Of a DNA stretch of 64,000 bases, positions 52,239 to 61,881 are shown piece by piece. The stretch's first letter is position 1; every line of letters starts with the position of its first letter. The notes beneath the pieces are model-generated. The model saw nothing but the letters and a program-made list of their open reading frames with translations. It was not told where the DNA came from and did no database searches. Where the stretch lies: NCBI RefSeq assembly GCF_004353505.1, contig NZ_SMNQ01000001.1:930001-994000 (forward strand). The letters run 5' to 3'. A program made the translations under genes and the position numbers. This DNA comes from Streptomyces sp. WAC05374 (GTDB taxonomy: Bacteria > Actinomycetota > Actinomycetes > Streptomycetales > Streptomycetaceae).

Positions 52239-53951
52239 TCAGGCCGCGTCGGGGCGCCACAGGCCGACCAGGTCCCGGTACAGGTCCGAGCGGGCGAGCA
52301 GCTCGCCGTGCGGGGCGCACTGGGCGCGTTCCCCGTCCAGGACGAGGACCCGGTCGGCCCGTACGGCGGACGAGATGCGGTGGGCGACGACGACGAGGGC
52401 GCCGGGCCGGGCGGCGAGCGCCCGCTCGGCGTGCTCCTCGGTGTCGGGGTCCAGGTGGCACGTCGCCTCGTCGAGCAGGAGGAGCGGGGCGGGCGCGAGG
52501 TAGGCGCGGCCGAGCGCCAGCCTCTGCCGCTCGCCCTGCGACAGGCGGCCCGGGTCGATCACCGCGTCCGGGCCGCCGAGCCGCCGGACGAGCGGGGCGA
52601 GCCCCAGCGCGTCCACCGCCCGCCGGACCTCGGCGGGGGTGGCGCGGGGGCTCAGGTAGCGGAGGTTGTCCAGGACGGTGCCGGTGAAGACGTAGGCCCG
52701 CTGGGGCAGCAGCGCGGGTACGCCGGCCACGGCGACCGTGCCGGCGGTCGGGGCCAGGAGCCCGGCGAGCAGGGCGGTCAGGGTGGACTTGCCGATGCCG
52801 CTCGGGCCCACGACGGCGAGGTGCTCCCCCGGCTCGACGACCAGGTCGAGGCCGTCCAGCACCGGCCGCGCCCCGGGACCGTAGGCGAAGCTCACGCCCC
52901 GCAGTTCGGCGGCGGGCCCGACCCGGCGGAGGAGGACGGGAGCCCGCACGCCCGTCGGCGCGGGCGCCCCGGGTCCGCGCGGGGCGGGTGCGGCGGTGAA
53001 GCGCTCCAGTACCACCAGCAGCCGCGTACCGGCCGTGCCGAACGCGGTCATGAGCGCGTCCAGTGCGGGCAGCAGCGCCTGGACGAGATAGGTGACCGCA
53101 CCGAGGAGGGCACCCGCCGTCACCCCGCCGCGCAGCAGCCACGGCGTGGCCAGCAGCAGCGCGACGACCGGCAGCCGGCCCGCCGCGCCCAGGGCGAGCG
53201 TACGGACGGCGGCCCAGCGGGCCAGGCGGCGCGAGAGCCGGGCCTCGGCGTCGACCAGCCGCCCCAGGTCCGCCGCCACCCGCCGCTCGCCGCCGCAGGC
53301 CACCACGTCCCGCAGCCCGGCGCCGACGGCGCCCACCCGGTCCGACAGCGCCTCGTCGGTGTCGAGGAAGGCGCGCTGCGCGGCGGCCATGGGGCCGAGG
53401 GTGGCGAGGAACAGCCCCAGTCCGAGCAGGAGCGGCGGGAGGACGACGAGCGTCAGCGCGGGTTCCAGGGCGGCCATGCCCAGCAGCGCGCCCAGGGCGG
53501 TGAAGACGAAGGAGCGGGCCGTCAGAACGAGTCCGGCGAAGCTGTCGCGGGCGATCTCGGTCTGGTGCGTGAGCCGGGACACGGCCGCGGCACCGGCCGC
53601 GCTCTCGGCACGCGCCGGGTCGGCCACCGCCCCGTCGATGGCCTGGGACACGGCGCGGCGGACCAGCCCGTCGCGCAGCGGCTCGACCAGGCCGGCCAGC
53701 CCGGCGAACACCCCGCGTACGGCGAACCCGCCGAGGACGGTGCCGAGGGCGGCCACGCCCAGCCACAGCAGGCCGGTAGCGGTGCGGCCGGCGAGGAAAC
53801 CGTCGTCCAGCGCGCGGGCCACGCCGTACCCGCCGAGGAACGTGTGGGCCGACTCCAGCAGGGACCAGGCGGCCAGCCGCAGCACGTCCCGCTTCCGGCG
53901 CCGCAGGAAGCGGCGCCCCTCGGGCAGGACCCGGCGGGTGCGCGCCGTCAC
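52239..53951 (-). CDS. ramB: SapB exporter ABC half-transporter RamB
   Basis: A 570-residue half-transporter: membrane domain about 25-320, ATPase domain about 355-565. Walker A is GPSGIGKST, Q-loop LPQRAYVFTGT, signature LSQGERQRLALGRAY, Walker B LLLLDEATCHLD with catalytic Glu, His-switch VVAHRIS. The GTG at 53951 overlaps the ramA stop (GTGA). With RamA it should export the modified SapB peptide to the colony surface. It is last in the ramCSAB operon. Confidence 0.92.
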   Translation of the reverse strand: MTARTRRVLPEGRRFLRRRKRDVLRLAAWSLLESAHTFLGGYGVARALDDGFLAGRTATGLLWLGVAALGTVLGGFAVRGVFAGLAGLVEPLRDGLVRRAVSQAIDGAVADPARAESAAGAAAVSRLTHQTEIARDSFAGLVLTARSFVFTALGALLGMAALEPALTLVVLPPLLLGLGLFLATLGPMAAAQRAFLDTDEALSDRVGAVGAGLRDVVACGGERRVAADLGRLVDAEARLSRRLARWAAVRTLALGAAGRLPVVALLLATPWLLRGGVTAGALLGAVTYLVQALLPALDALMTAFGTAGTRLLVVLERFTAAPAPRGPGAPAPTGVRAPVLLRRVGPAAELRGVSFAYGPGARPVLDGLDLVVEPGEHLAVVGPSGIGKSTLTALLAGLLAPTAGTVAVAGVPALLPQRAYVFTGTVLDNLRYLSPRATPAEVRRAVDALGLAPLVRRLGGPDAVIDPGRLSQGERQRLALGRAYLAPAPLLLLDEATCHLDPDTEEHAERALAARPGALVVVAHRISSAVRADRVLVLDGERAQCAPHGELLARSDLYRDLVGLWRPDAA

Positions 53952-55732
53952 GCGCCGGCCCCGTCGGCGGCGGCGAACACGGCCCGGTACGCCGGGTCGC
54001 GCCACAGTGTGCGGTGCGCTCCGACGGCGCGCACCCGGCCGTCGTCCAGCCAGACCACCAGGTCCGCCCCGGCCGCGGAGGACAGCCGGTGGGCGACGAC
54101 GAGCCGGGTGCCGGGCCGCACGTCCTCGGCCAGCGCCCGCTCGACCTGCCGCTGGGTGACCGTGTCGAGGCCGGACATCGCGTCGTCGAGGATCAGCAGC
54201 CGTCCCGCGTGGGCGAACGCCCGCGCGAGCCCCAGGCGTTGCAGCTCGCCGCCGGAGAGCGGCGCGTCGGCCAGGTGCGTGCCGTAGCCGCGCGGCAGCC
54301 GCTCGACGAACCCGTCCGCTCCGGCCGCGCGGGCGGCGGACCGCACCGCGTCCGCCGGTGCCGGGTCGGCGCCGAACGCGACGGCCTCGCCGACCGTCGT
54401 GCCGAAGAGGGCCGGCCGGCTGAAGGCGTACCCGACCTCCCGGCGCAACCGCCGGGGCTCGACGCGGTCCAGGCGTACCCCGTCGAGCAGGACGTACCCC
54501 TCGTCGGGGTCGGTGAGCCGGCCCGCGACGGCGGCGAGCAGGGACTTGCCCGCGCCGGACCGGCCGACCACGGCGGCGGTGGCCCCGCCGGGCACGCGCA
54601 GGTCGACGCCGCGCAGCACGGCGACCCCGTCCCGTACGACGGTGACGCCGCGCAGTTCGAGCGTGCCCGTGCCGTCGGCGGGCAGGGCCTCCCGGCCGTG
54701 CGTCAGCCGTGGGAGGGCCAGCAGTTCACCGGTGCGGCGGGCGGCGGCCCGGCCGCGGACCAGGGCGCCGAGGGCCGAGGCGACCGCGCCGACTCCCGCG
54801 GCGAGCGCCGCGTACCGCGAGGCCGCCACGAGTTCGCCGACGCCCAGGGCGCCGGAGGCCAGCCGGGCGCCGCCGACGGCGAGGACGACGCACACCAGCA
54901 GGGGCATGAGCACCCCGCTGCGGGCGACGGCCCGTCCGTAGACCTGCCACATCGTCCGCCCCTCGGCGGCCAGTTCGGCCAGCGTGGCGAGGACGCGGCG
55001 CCGCTCGCGCGCGGCCGTCCCCGCGGCGGCGATGGTGCGGGCACCGGCCAGCGCCTCGACGAGGCGGTCCGCCATGGCGGACTGCGCGCGCTGGTAGCGC
55101 GTCACGGTGCCGGAGGAGCTGCGGGCGAACGCCCGGAGCAGCAGGGCCAGCAGCGGGAGCCCGGCCAGGAACGCGGCCGCCGTCCACGGGTCGATGACCA
55201 GCAGCGCGACCAGCGCGCCGAGGGGTGGCAGGACCGTGGCGAGCGCCCCCGCCGCGGTGGCCGGGACGGTGCCGGCCTCGGTGGCGTTGGCGGTGAGCCG
55301 GGTGGCGAGGTCGCCGGGCGCGAAGCGGTCCGCGGCGTGGTGCGGTGGTGCGGCGAGCAGCCGGGTGAGGGCGCGGCGGCGGAGCCAGGCGGTGGACCGG
55401 GCGTTGGTGGTGCCGGTCAGCAGGGCCACCAGCGCGTCCAGGACGATCTCGGCCGCGATCAGCGCGGCGCACAGGCCGACCCAGCGCGGTGCGCCGGCCG
55501 AACCGGCGAGCAGCAGGTCGAGGCTCCGGCCCAGGACGGCCGGCTCGGCGAGGGCGGCCAGCGCGGCGCCCAGGGAGCACAGCAGCACCGCCGCGGCACG
55601 GCCCCCGCTGTGCCGCAGGGCCCCCCGGAGGACCTCCGCGTCCACCGGCCGGCCCTCGGGCCCGGGCTCCGGCTTGGGCGCCGGGTCGCGGCGGTCCGGC
55701 GATGCGGGGGCAGGCGGCGGCGGGGAGGTCAT
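53948..55732 (-). CDS. ramA: SapB exporter ABC half-transporter RamA, with altered ATP site
   Basis: A 594-residue half-transporter. A Pro-rich N-terminus (to residue 30) precedes the membrane domain; the ATPase domain starts near 355. Walker A is GRSGAGKSLLA and the signature LSGGELQRLGLARAF. Walker B is LLILDDAMSGLD, with Asp in place of the catalytic Glu. The Q-loop position reads VGYAFSRPALFGT, without the Gln. His-switch VVAHRLS is intact. The pair is therefore asymmetric, RamB carrying the better hydrolytic residues. AGGAGG is 12 bp before the ATG. A large hairpin separates it from ramS. Confidence 0.92.
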   Translation of the reverse strand: MTSPPPPAPASPDRRDPAPKPEPGPEGRPVDAEVLRGALRHSGGRAAAVLLCSLGAALAALAEPAVLGRSLDLLLAGSAGAPRWVGLCAALIAAEIVLDALVALLTGTTNARSTAWLRRRALTRLLAAPPHHAADRFAPGDLATRLTANATEAGTVPATAAGALATVLPPLGALVALLVIDPWTAAAFLAGLPLLALLLRAFARSSSGTVTRYQRAQSAMADRLVEALAGARTIAAAGTAARERRRVLATLAELAAEGRTMWQVYGRAVARSGVLMPLLVCVVLAVGGARLASGALGVGELVAASRYAALAAGVGAVASALGALVRGRAAARRTGELLALPRLTHGREALPADGTGTLELRGVTVVRDGVAVLRGVDLRVPGGATAAVVGRSGAGKSLLAAVAGRLTDPDEGYVLLDGVRLDRVEPRRLRREVGYAFSRPALFGTTVGEAVAFGADPAPADAVRSAARAAGADGFVERLPRGYGTHLADAPLSGGELQRLGLARAFAHAGRLLILDDAMSGLDTVTQRQVERALAEDVRPGTRLVVAHRLSSAAGADLVVWLDDGRVRAVGAHRTLWRDPAYRAVFAAADGAGA

Positions 55733-55764
55733 GGGGGCGGTGTCCTCCTCGGGCGGGTACGGGT

Positions 55765-55796
55765 GGTCCCGGGCGGCGCGTGCGCCGCCCGGGACC
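55765..55796 (-). terminator. 15-bp perfect hairpin between ramS and ramA
   Basis: Arms 55765-55779 (GGTCCCGGGCGGCGC) and 55782-55796 pair perfectly with a 2-base spacer; the loop would open by one or two pairs. It lies 50-81 bp after the ramS stop and 33 bp before the ramA start. Its position suits a partial terminator or mRNA 3' protector that makes peptide transcripts exceed transporter transcripts. Confidence 0.75.
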
Positions 55797-55845
55797 GGGT
55801 GATCCGTACGGCCGCGCGGCATTCGGCACCGCGCGACCGGGCGGG

Positions 55846-55974
55846 TCAGTTACAGGTGGTGACGCTCAGGCTGCTGTCGCCGCAGAGCAGCAGGCTCGCG
55901 CGGCTGCCGGTGGCGATGTCGCCCGTCGCCTCTTCCTTGGGGGTCTCCATCGACTGCAGGTCGAGAAGCGTCAT
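55846..55974 (-). CDS. ramS: SapB lanthipeptide precursor
   Basis: A 42-residue precursor. The leader begins MTLLDLQSMETPKEE with the LLDLQ helix recognised by class III synthetases. The core, following DIATG, has two S-x2-S-x3-C units, SRASLLLC and SSLSVTTC, ending in Asn. This matches the S. coelicolor RamS core as I remember it except Val for Ile in the second ring. RamC dehydrates the serines and forms the rings. The product, SapB, is a surfactant that lets hyphae leave the aqueous surface. The ATG overlaps the ramC stop (ATGA), with GAAAGGAA upstream. Confidence 0.95.
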   Translation of the reverse strand: MTLLDLQSMETPKEEATGDIATGSRASLLLCGDSSLSVTTCN

Positions 55975-58556
55975 GATCGATTCCTTTCCTTCATGGGGAC
56001 GGTGTGCTCTGTCTCGGCCCCTGGCTGGGGCCGGCTCGTGGGCCGCCGGAGCGGCGGGAGGAACGGCAGGTGCGCGCGGCCGTCGGACGCGGCGCTGCCG
56101 AGGGCGAGGAGGCAGCCGGCGGTGCCCGTGGAGAGGTCCATGGACAGCCGCATCATCTGCTCGCCGGGGAAGGCCAGATGGCCCTGGTACGGCACGGCGT
56201 GCCGGGCGAGGGCGTCGATCTGGCGCCGTACGTCGCCGGGGGCGGTGCCCGGGCCGGGCGCGGTGGTGCGGCTGAGGTACAGCACCATGCCGGCCGCGCC
56301 CCGGAACAGTCCGGGCTGGGCGTAGAAGGTGGCCTGGGCGGCGCGGACGATGTCGCGCCGCGCCCGCTCGAAGTCCGCGTCGTCGCGGTGGGCGGCGTAG
56401 TCGTCGAGGACCATCCCGATGCCGACGCTCCCGGCGCCGAGGTAGGGCATGGTCCGCCAGCCCTCGTCGACCTGGAGGGTGCCGCCCGCGCTGGTCACGC
56501 AGCGGGCCAGGTCGCGGCGGAGCGCGTCGGCGGCCAGGTCGAGCAGGCCGGTGTCGCCGGTGCGTTCGTACAGGCGGAGGAAGAGCAGGGCGGGTCCGGA
56601 GGCGCCGTGCAGCAGTCCGGCCCGGGAGACGCCGGGCAGGGCGTCGGCGACGAGGCCGGCGCAGCGCAGGGCGGCGTCCCGCATGCCGAGGGCGTCCAGC
56701 GCCAGGCCGACGCCCGCGAGGCCGCTGTGCAGGTCGGGGGCGATGTTGTCCCAGGGCCGGGACAGGGTGAGTTCGGCGAGGTCGCGGGCCTGCTCGGGGT
56801 GGCCGAGGCGGTCCAGGGTCCAGGCGATGCCGGCGAGACCGTCGTAGAAGCCGATGGGGGTGCCGGACTCGGGTTCCTTGGTGCGGCGCAGCAGCCACTC
56901 CTCGGCCTCGGGGCACCTGCCGGAGCCCGTCTCGTGGAGGGCGTACAGGACGCCGGCGGTGCCGTACCCGACCGTCAGGCCGCCGCCCGCCGTGGCGAAC
57001 TGGGCGATGTCGCCGGGGAAGTACCGGTCCTCGCGTTCGGGTGTGGCGGAGGCGAGCACGGCGCGCACCATGGAGGCGCGGCTGCGCGGCCAGTCGCCCG
57101 GCTCGACGGGCAGGTACGGTCCGCCGCCGGACGTTCCCGCGATCTCCTCGACCGCCTCGTCGAGGAAGGCGCGCGGGACGGGGAAGTGCGCGGCCGCGAT
57201 GTCGGCGAGGTGCCGCGCCTTGCCGGGGTCCAGCGGGAACAGGCTGGTCAGCGGCATGAACAGGGCGATCCGCAGGCAGGCGAGGGCGTACCGGTCGACG
57301 GCGAAGCCGCGCCGGTCGGGCGGTGCGACGAACGCCGGGTTGGCGACGGTCTGGCGGCGGCCCTCGTCGATGTGGGCGGCGGCCTCGAAGTCCAGCAGCG
57401 CCACGGACGTCTCGTCCTCGGAGACCATGATGTTGAACAGGTGCAGGTCGTTGAAGACCACCCCGCGTGCGTGCACCGCGTCGACGGCCTCCTCCACGAG
57501 GCGGTGGATGCGCAGCGCCCACGCGGTGTACTCGGCCAGGGACTCGGGTGTCGGGTCGGCCTCGATCAGGGGGTGGCGGCGGGCGAAGAAGGTGTTGAGG
57601 GGCTTGCCCTCGAGGAACTCCATCGCCAGGAAGTGGTGGTCGCCGAGGACGAAGGTGCCCTTCACCTCGGGCGTGTACGGCAGTCCGGCGAGCCGCTCCA
57701 GCGCGGTCTGCTCGCGCCGCAGCCGGGTCACCGCGTCGGCGCCGTCGGCGGCGAGGCCGGCGTGCGGGCGGGCCTCCTTGAGGACGACCTTCTCGCCGGT
57801 GCGGCGGTCGTGGCCGACGTACACTCCCCCGCCGTTGGAGAAGTGCAGGGCGCTGTCGACGGTGTACGGGATGTCGGTGACCGTCACGGCGGCCCGGGCG
57901 TCGAGGTGGGGCCGGAGGAAGGCGGGCGGCTCGATCCAGTCGGGCACCTGGAACACCGGTCCCCGCAGGTCGGGGACGAGGCGCCCGTCGGGGTCCTCGA
58001 CGGCGGGGCACAGTTCGCCGTTCTCGCCGTAGCAGTGCCGCTGGGTGAAGCTGCCGTAGCGGACGTACACGGGGCCGTCGCCCCAGCGCAGGTCGCTGAG
58101 GACGTACGGGCCGGGTTCGCCGGCGAGCAGCGCCGCCAGATCGTCGGCGATCCGGTGGCACTGCTCGTCGCCGGCCGGGTAGACGGTGATGAACTTGCCG
58201 CTGGCGGCGCGGTCGGCGTACTTGGCGTTGCGGGTGTGGAGCAGGTACCGGCTCGGGACGAACTTGAAGGCGATGCCCCGGGCGAGGCAGTACTCCATGA
58301 CCGTCGAAAGAATCGTTTCGGCGTTGTCCAGGCACGCCGACACGTGGATCTTCCAGCCCTGTGCGGGCAGCGTGAGGTCCACGGGGCGCAGGGCCAGCCA
58401 GTCACCGCTGCGGTGCCGGCGCCACCCCTCGGGTACGGGGGCGAGCGCCGCCCCGTACAGCGCGCCCCTGCGGTCGGTGCCCTCGGCGGACAGCCGGTAC
58501 GGCGCGTCGTAGAAGTGGCGGTCCGCGTCGCAGAAGGCGGCGTAGCCCTTGATCAC
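55971..58556 (-). CDS. ramC: Class III lanthipeptide synthetase for SapB
   Basis: An 861-residue LanKC-type enzyme. Residues 1-220 are the lyase region. A Ser/Thr kinase-like domain spans about 225-500: Lys in VVLKEARPH (about 258), catalytic loop FNDLHLFNIM (about 372), and metal loop LLDFEAA. The LanC-like cyclase domain follows from about 520 (GTAGVLYALHETG, YDGLAGIAWTLDRLG, LHGASGPALLF), without the zinc ligands of true LanC, as in class III. It phosphorylates and eliminates Ser in RamS, then closes the rings. The GTG at 58556 follows GGGAG; in-frame ATGs at 58595 and 58613 lack one. Confidence 0.93.
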   Translation of the reverse strand: MIKGYAAFCDADRHFYDAPYRLSAEGTDRRGALYGAALAPVPEGWRRHRSGDWLALRPVDLTLPAQGWKIHVSACLDNAETILSTVMEYCLARGIAFKFVPSRYLLHTRNAKYADRAASGKFITVYPAGDEQCHRIADDLAALLAGEPGPYVLSDLRWGDGPVYVRYGSFTQRHCYGENGELCPAVEDPDGRLVPDLRGPVFQVPDWIEPPAFLRPHLDARAAVTVTDIPYTVDSALHFSNGGGVYVGHDRRTGEKVVLKEARPHAGLAADGADAVTRLRREQTALERLAGLPYTPEVKGTFVLGDHHFLAMEFLEGKPLNTFFARRHPLIEADPTPESLAEYTAWALRIHRLVEEAVDAVHARGVVFNDLHLFNIMVSEDETSVALLDFEAAAHIDEGRRQTVANPAFVAPPDRRGFAVDRYALACLRIALFMPLTSLFPLDPGKARHLADIAAAHFPVPRAFLDEAVEEIAGTSGGGPYLPVEPGDWPRSRASMVRAVLASATPEREDRYFPGDIAQFATAGGGLTVGYGTAGVLYALHETGSGRCPEAEEWLLRRTKEPESGTPIGFYDGLAGIAWTLDRLGHPEQARDLAELTLSRPWDNIAPDLHSGLAGVGLALDALGMRDAALRCAGLVADALPGVSRAGLLHGASGPALLFLRLYERTGDTGLLDLAADALRRDLARCVTSAGGTLQVDEGWRTMPYLGAGSVGIGMVLDDYAAHRDDADFERARRDIVRAAQATFYAQPGLFRGAAGMVLYLSRTTAPGPGTAPGDVRRQIDALARHAVPYQGHLAFPGEQMMRLSMDLSTGTAGCLLALGSAASDGRAHLPFLPPLRRPTSRPQPGAETEHTVPMKERNRS

Positions 58557-58674
58557 ACCTGCTCCCTCGGTCGGCGACGGAGACGACGGTGTCATCCCGG
58601 GCGGGGGTGGCAACAGTCACATCCGTCAGCAACCGACCGTGCGGAACGCATGAGTAACTCCCGGCCCCGCGCGC
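58557..58674 (-). promoter_or_regulatory. ramC upstream region with spaced direct repeat
   Basis: This 118-bp gap holds the ramC promoter. On the ramC strand GTTGC occurs twice, at 58633-58629 and 58614-58610, 19 bp (about two helix turns) apart, inside GGTTGCTGAC and TGACTGTTGCC. RamR is known to bind repeated sites before ramC; these are candidates only. Confidence 0.35.
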
Positions 58675-59073
58675 TCACTCGGCCGCCGAGCGGCCTTCCC
58701 GGGCGACCAGGGTGAAGGAGTGGCCGGCCGGGTCGGCGTACGTCCGTACGTCCCGGGGGCCGGAGTTGTCCCTCGTCTCCACCGGCCTGGCGCCCAGGCC
58801 GACCGCCTCGCGCTCCGCCTCGTCCATGTCGGCCTCGGCCACCAGGATGTGCAGGTGCGCCTGCTGGGAGTCGTCGGGGCGCGGCCAGCTCGGCGGGGCG
58901 TAGCCGTGGTCGCGCCGTACGGCCACGCACACGCCGTGGTGGCCGACCACCTCGATGAAGTCCGGATCGGTTCCGCGTCGGGTCCGGGCGTCCAGCAGTT
59001 CGGCGTAGAACTCCGCCAGCGCCTCGGGTTCGGCGCTGTCCAGGACCAGGACGCTGTTCTTGGGCACAGTCAT
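58675..59073 (-). CDS. VOC (glyoxalase/bleomycin-resistance fold) family protein
   Basis: A 132-residue protein of two beta-alpha-beta-beta-beta units: SVLVLDSAEPEALAEFYAELLDAR and AHLHILVAEADMDEAEREAVGLGAR, ending DVRTYADPAGHSFTLVAREG. Conserved His and Glu-region residues could bind a metal, but the reaction is unknown. It is on the same strand as ramC and upstream of it, with a 118-bp gap, so probably a separate transcript. Confidence 0.88.
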   Translation of the reverse strand: MTVPKNSVLVLDSAEPEALAEFYAELLDARTRRGTDPDFIEVVGHHGVCVAVRRDHGYAPPSWPRPDDSQQAHLHILVAEADMDEAEREAVGLGARPVETRDNSGPRDVRTYADPAGHSFTLVAREGRSAAE

Positions 59074-59239
59074 GGCTTCCTTGTGCCCCCGTCCCGGCCG
59101 TCCATCACCGGTGCCGGCCCGGTGGCGGGCGGGTGGCGCGGGGCGGTGACGGCCGCGCGGGCGAGGTGAGCGGGAGCTTTGGCGCCCGCGCCTGTGGCGG
59201 TAATGGGCGGGTAGGCGCCGGAAGTGAGGCAGAATGCCT

Positions 59240-59259
59240 GACGTTCCTTCAGAAACGTC
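59240..59259. promoter_or_regulatory. Inverted repeat upstream of the acyltransferase gene
   Basis: GACGTT (59240-59245) and AACGTC (59254-59259) are perfect 6-bp arms around CCTTCAGA, about 55 bp before the plsC-type start in the 239-bp divergent gap. It may be an operator or leader hairpin. Confidence 0.35.
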
Positions 59260-59312
59260 CCGGTGAGCCCGACCGGCTCAGGTGCCCGTCCAGTGGCGTA
59301 GGGAGCCCACCC

Positions 59313-60026
59313 GTGTTCTACTACCTGCTCAAATACGTCCTCCTCGGGCCGTTGCTGCGGCTGCTGTTCCGGCCGAGGACCGAGGGGCTGGAGCACATCC
59401 CGGAGGACGGCGCCGCGATCGTGGCGGGCAACCACCTGTCCTTCTCGGACCACTTCCTGATGCCGGTCGTCCTCAAGCGGCGCATCACCTTCCTCGCGAA
59501 GCAGGAGTACTTCACCGGCCCCGGTGTGAAGGGCCGGCTGACCGCCGCGTTCTTCCGCAGCGCGGGTCAGATCCCGGTGGACCGCTCCGGCAAGGAGGCC
59601 GGGCAGGCGGCGATCCGCGAGGGGCTCGGGGTGCTGTCCAAGGGCGAGCTGCTGGGGATCTACCCGGAGGGCACCCGCTCGCACGACGGGCGCCTCTACA
59701 AGGGCAAGGTCGGCGTCGCGGTCATGGCCCTGCGGGCGGGCGTGCCGGTGATCCCGTGCGCCATGGTCGGGACGTTCGAGATCCAGCCGCCCGGACAGGT
59801 GCTGCCGAAGATCAAACGGGTGACGGTCCGGTTCGGCGAGCCGCTGGACTTCTCCCGTTACGAGGGGATGGAGAACGACAAGACCGTCCTGCGGGCCGTC
59901 ACCGACGAGATCATGTACCGGATCCTGGAGCTGTCGGGCCAGGAGTACGTCGACGCGTACGCGGCCAAGGTCAAGGAGGCCGAGCAGGCGGAGCAGTCGC
60001 GCAGGTTCCCCAAGTTCCGGCGGTGA
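59313..60026 (+). CDS. PlsC-type 1-acylglycerol-3-phosphate acyltransferase
   Basis: A 237-residue membrane-associated acyltransferase. The catalytic HX4D motif is NHLSFSD (about residue 40) and the substrate motif is YPEGTRSHDG. IPVDRSG and VIPCAMVGTFEIQPPGQ fit blocks II and IV. It would acylate lysophosphatidate in phospholipid synthesis; substrate choice within the family is uncertain. GTG start at 59313 with GGGAG 8 bp upstream. The upstream extension of the frame is not protein-like. Confidence 0.9.
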   Translation: MFYYLLKYVLLGPLLRLLFRPRTEGLEHIPEDGAAIVAGNHLSFSDHFLMPVVLKRRITFLAKQEYFTGPGVKGRLTAAFFRSAGQIPVDRSGKEAGQAAIREGLGVLSKGELLGIYPEGTRSHDGRLYKGKVGVAVMALRAGVPVIPCAMVGTFEIQPPGQVLPKIKRVTVRFGEPLDFSRYEGMENDKTVLRAVTDEIMYRILELSGQEYVDAYAAKVKEAEQAEQSRRFPKFRR

Positions 60027-60137
60027 GCGGGCCGCCCGCGCGGCGGACGGTCACGATTTTCTCACGCGGCGGGCATGGCACCGGCACAACGGGCAACACG
60101 GACGTTCACAAGTCCACCCCGAACAGGGAGAGTTGCC

Positions 60138-60428
60138 ATGGCCGGTTACGGCACCAGCGGTACGCACGGGCAGGCTCAGTCCCGCACGAACGGGCTCGCC
60201 ATCGCCGGGCTCGTCTGCGGCATCGTCGGCACGTTGTTCCTCAATGTCATCCTCGGGCCGCTCGCCATCGTCTTCGGTGTGATCGCCCTCAAGCAGGCCC
60301 CCGTCAAGAACGGCGCCGGAATGGCGAAGGCCGCCATCGTGCTCGGCATCGTCGACCTGGTGATCTTCGCCATCCTCCTGGCGGTGGCGGCGTCCACGGG
60401 TGGTTTCACCTGGTACGTCGGCGGCTGA
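60138..60428 (+). CDS. DUF4190 small membrane protein
   Basis: A 96-residue protein with two long hydrophobic segments (about 20-50 and 65-90). A polar Gly/Ser/Gln-rich head is followed by RTNGLAIAGLVCGIVG, which is typical of DUF4190 proteins. FGVIALKQAPVKNGAGMAKAAIVLG is the usual loop between the helices. Function unknown. GGGAG at 60126-60130 supports the ATG at 60138. It faces ureD across a 30-bp gap. Confidence 0.85.
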   Translation: MAGYGTSGTHGQAQSRTNGLAIAGLVCGIVGTLFLNVILGPLAIVFGVIALKQAPVKNGAGMAKAAIVLGIVDLVIFAILLAVAASTGGFTWYVGG

Positions 60429-60458
60429 CGCCGCACACGACCGGGCCCGGGCCCGCCG

Positions 60459-61189
60459 TCACAGGGTGGCCAGTGCCTCGTCCAGGACGCGCCGCAGGCG
60501 CAGGGCGTCCGGGGCGACGGCGGTCACCAGGGCGGCGGGCCCGGCCAGTGGTGTGACGGCGGCGGTGTCACCGAGGAGGCACGGCTCGGCGGGCTTCTCC
60601 TCGAACTCCGGCCGCACCACGAGAAGTTGGCCCACCGCCCGGTGCCCGCCCAGCACCGCGCCGCCGTCCCAGCCGCCGGGCGCGCCCGGGCCGTAGGCGA
60701 GTTCCTGGTCCAGCAGGAGCCGGCCCGCGCGGCGGACGGTGAGCCGGGTGGTGAGGGTGCCGGGCTCCTCCGCGTGACGGCCCAGGACCTGCTCCTCGCG
60801 CAGCACCAGCCGTGCGGTGGCGGCCAGTTCGACCGTCGTACGCATCCGCAGGTCCGAGCCGTGGGCGGAGACGAGCTGCTCGGGCAGCCAGCGCAGTTCG
60901 GCGCCCTCCGCGACGGTGAGGCGCACGTCGTAGCGGGCCTGGCGGGCCTCCCGGCCGGGCAGGGCGACCGTCGCGGCCGCCGAGCCGACGGTGAGCCGCG
61001 CCCCGTCCCGTACCTCGGCCTCCACCGCCAGCCGGTCACCGCCGAGCGGCGCCGTCATGGCGCCGACGACGGTGACACGGGTGTACGGGCCGGTGGCCCG
61101 GGTGCGCCGCAGGGCGAGCGGCCCGTCGCTGCGGAGGACCGGCAGGGCGCCGTCGCGGTCGGCGACGATCCGCGCGGTGGCGTGGACGC

Positions 61190-61193
<4 letters not shown>
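60459..61193 (-). CDS. ureD: Urease accessory protein UreD
   Basis: A 244-residue UreD/UreH protein, the scaffold that binds apo-urease and recruits UreF and UreG for nickel insertion. Beta-helix-like strands with family motifs include [40 protein letters not shown] and [17 protein letters not shown]. The ATG overlaps the ureG stop (ATGA). It is the last gene of the urease operon. Confidence 0.92.
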
Positions 61194-61867
<674 letters not shown>

Positions 61868-61881
61868 GTCTGCTCCGGGTC

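Noticed and set aside
51617..58556. The lanthipeptide cluster as a new natural product system
   Set aside because: Gene order and the near-identical core show it is the known SapB (ram/amf) locus; only its regulatory details are reported as findings.
59133..59312. N-terminal extension of the PlsC-type protein
   Set aside because: The extension is Gly/Ala/Arg-rich without a ribosome site, whereas the GTG at 59313 has GGGAG and a normal hydrophobic N-terminus.
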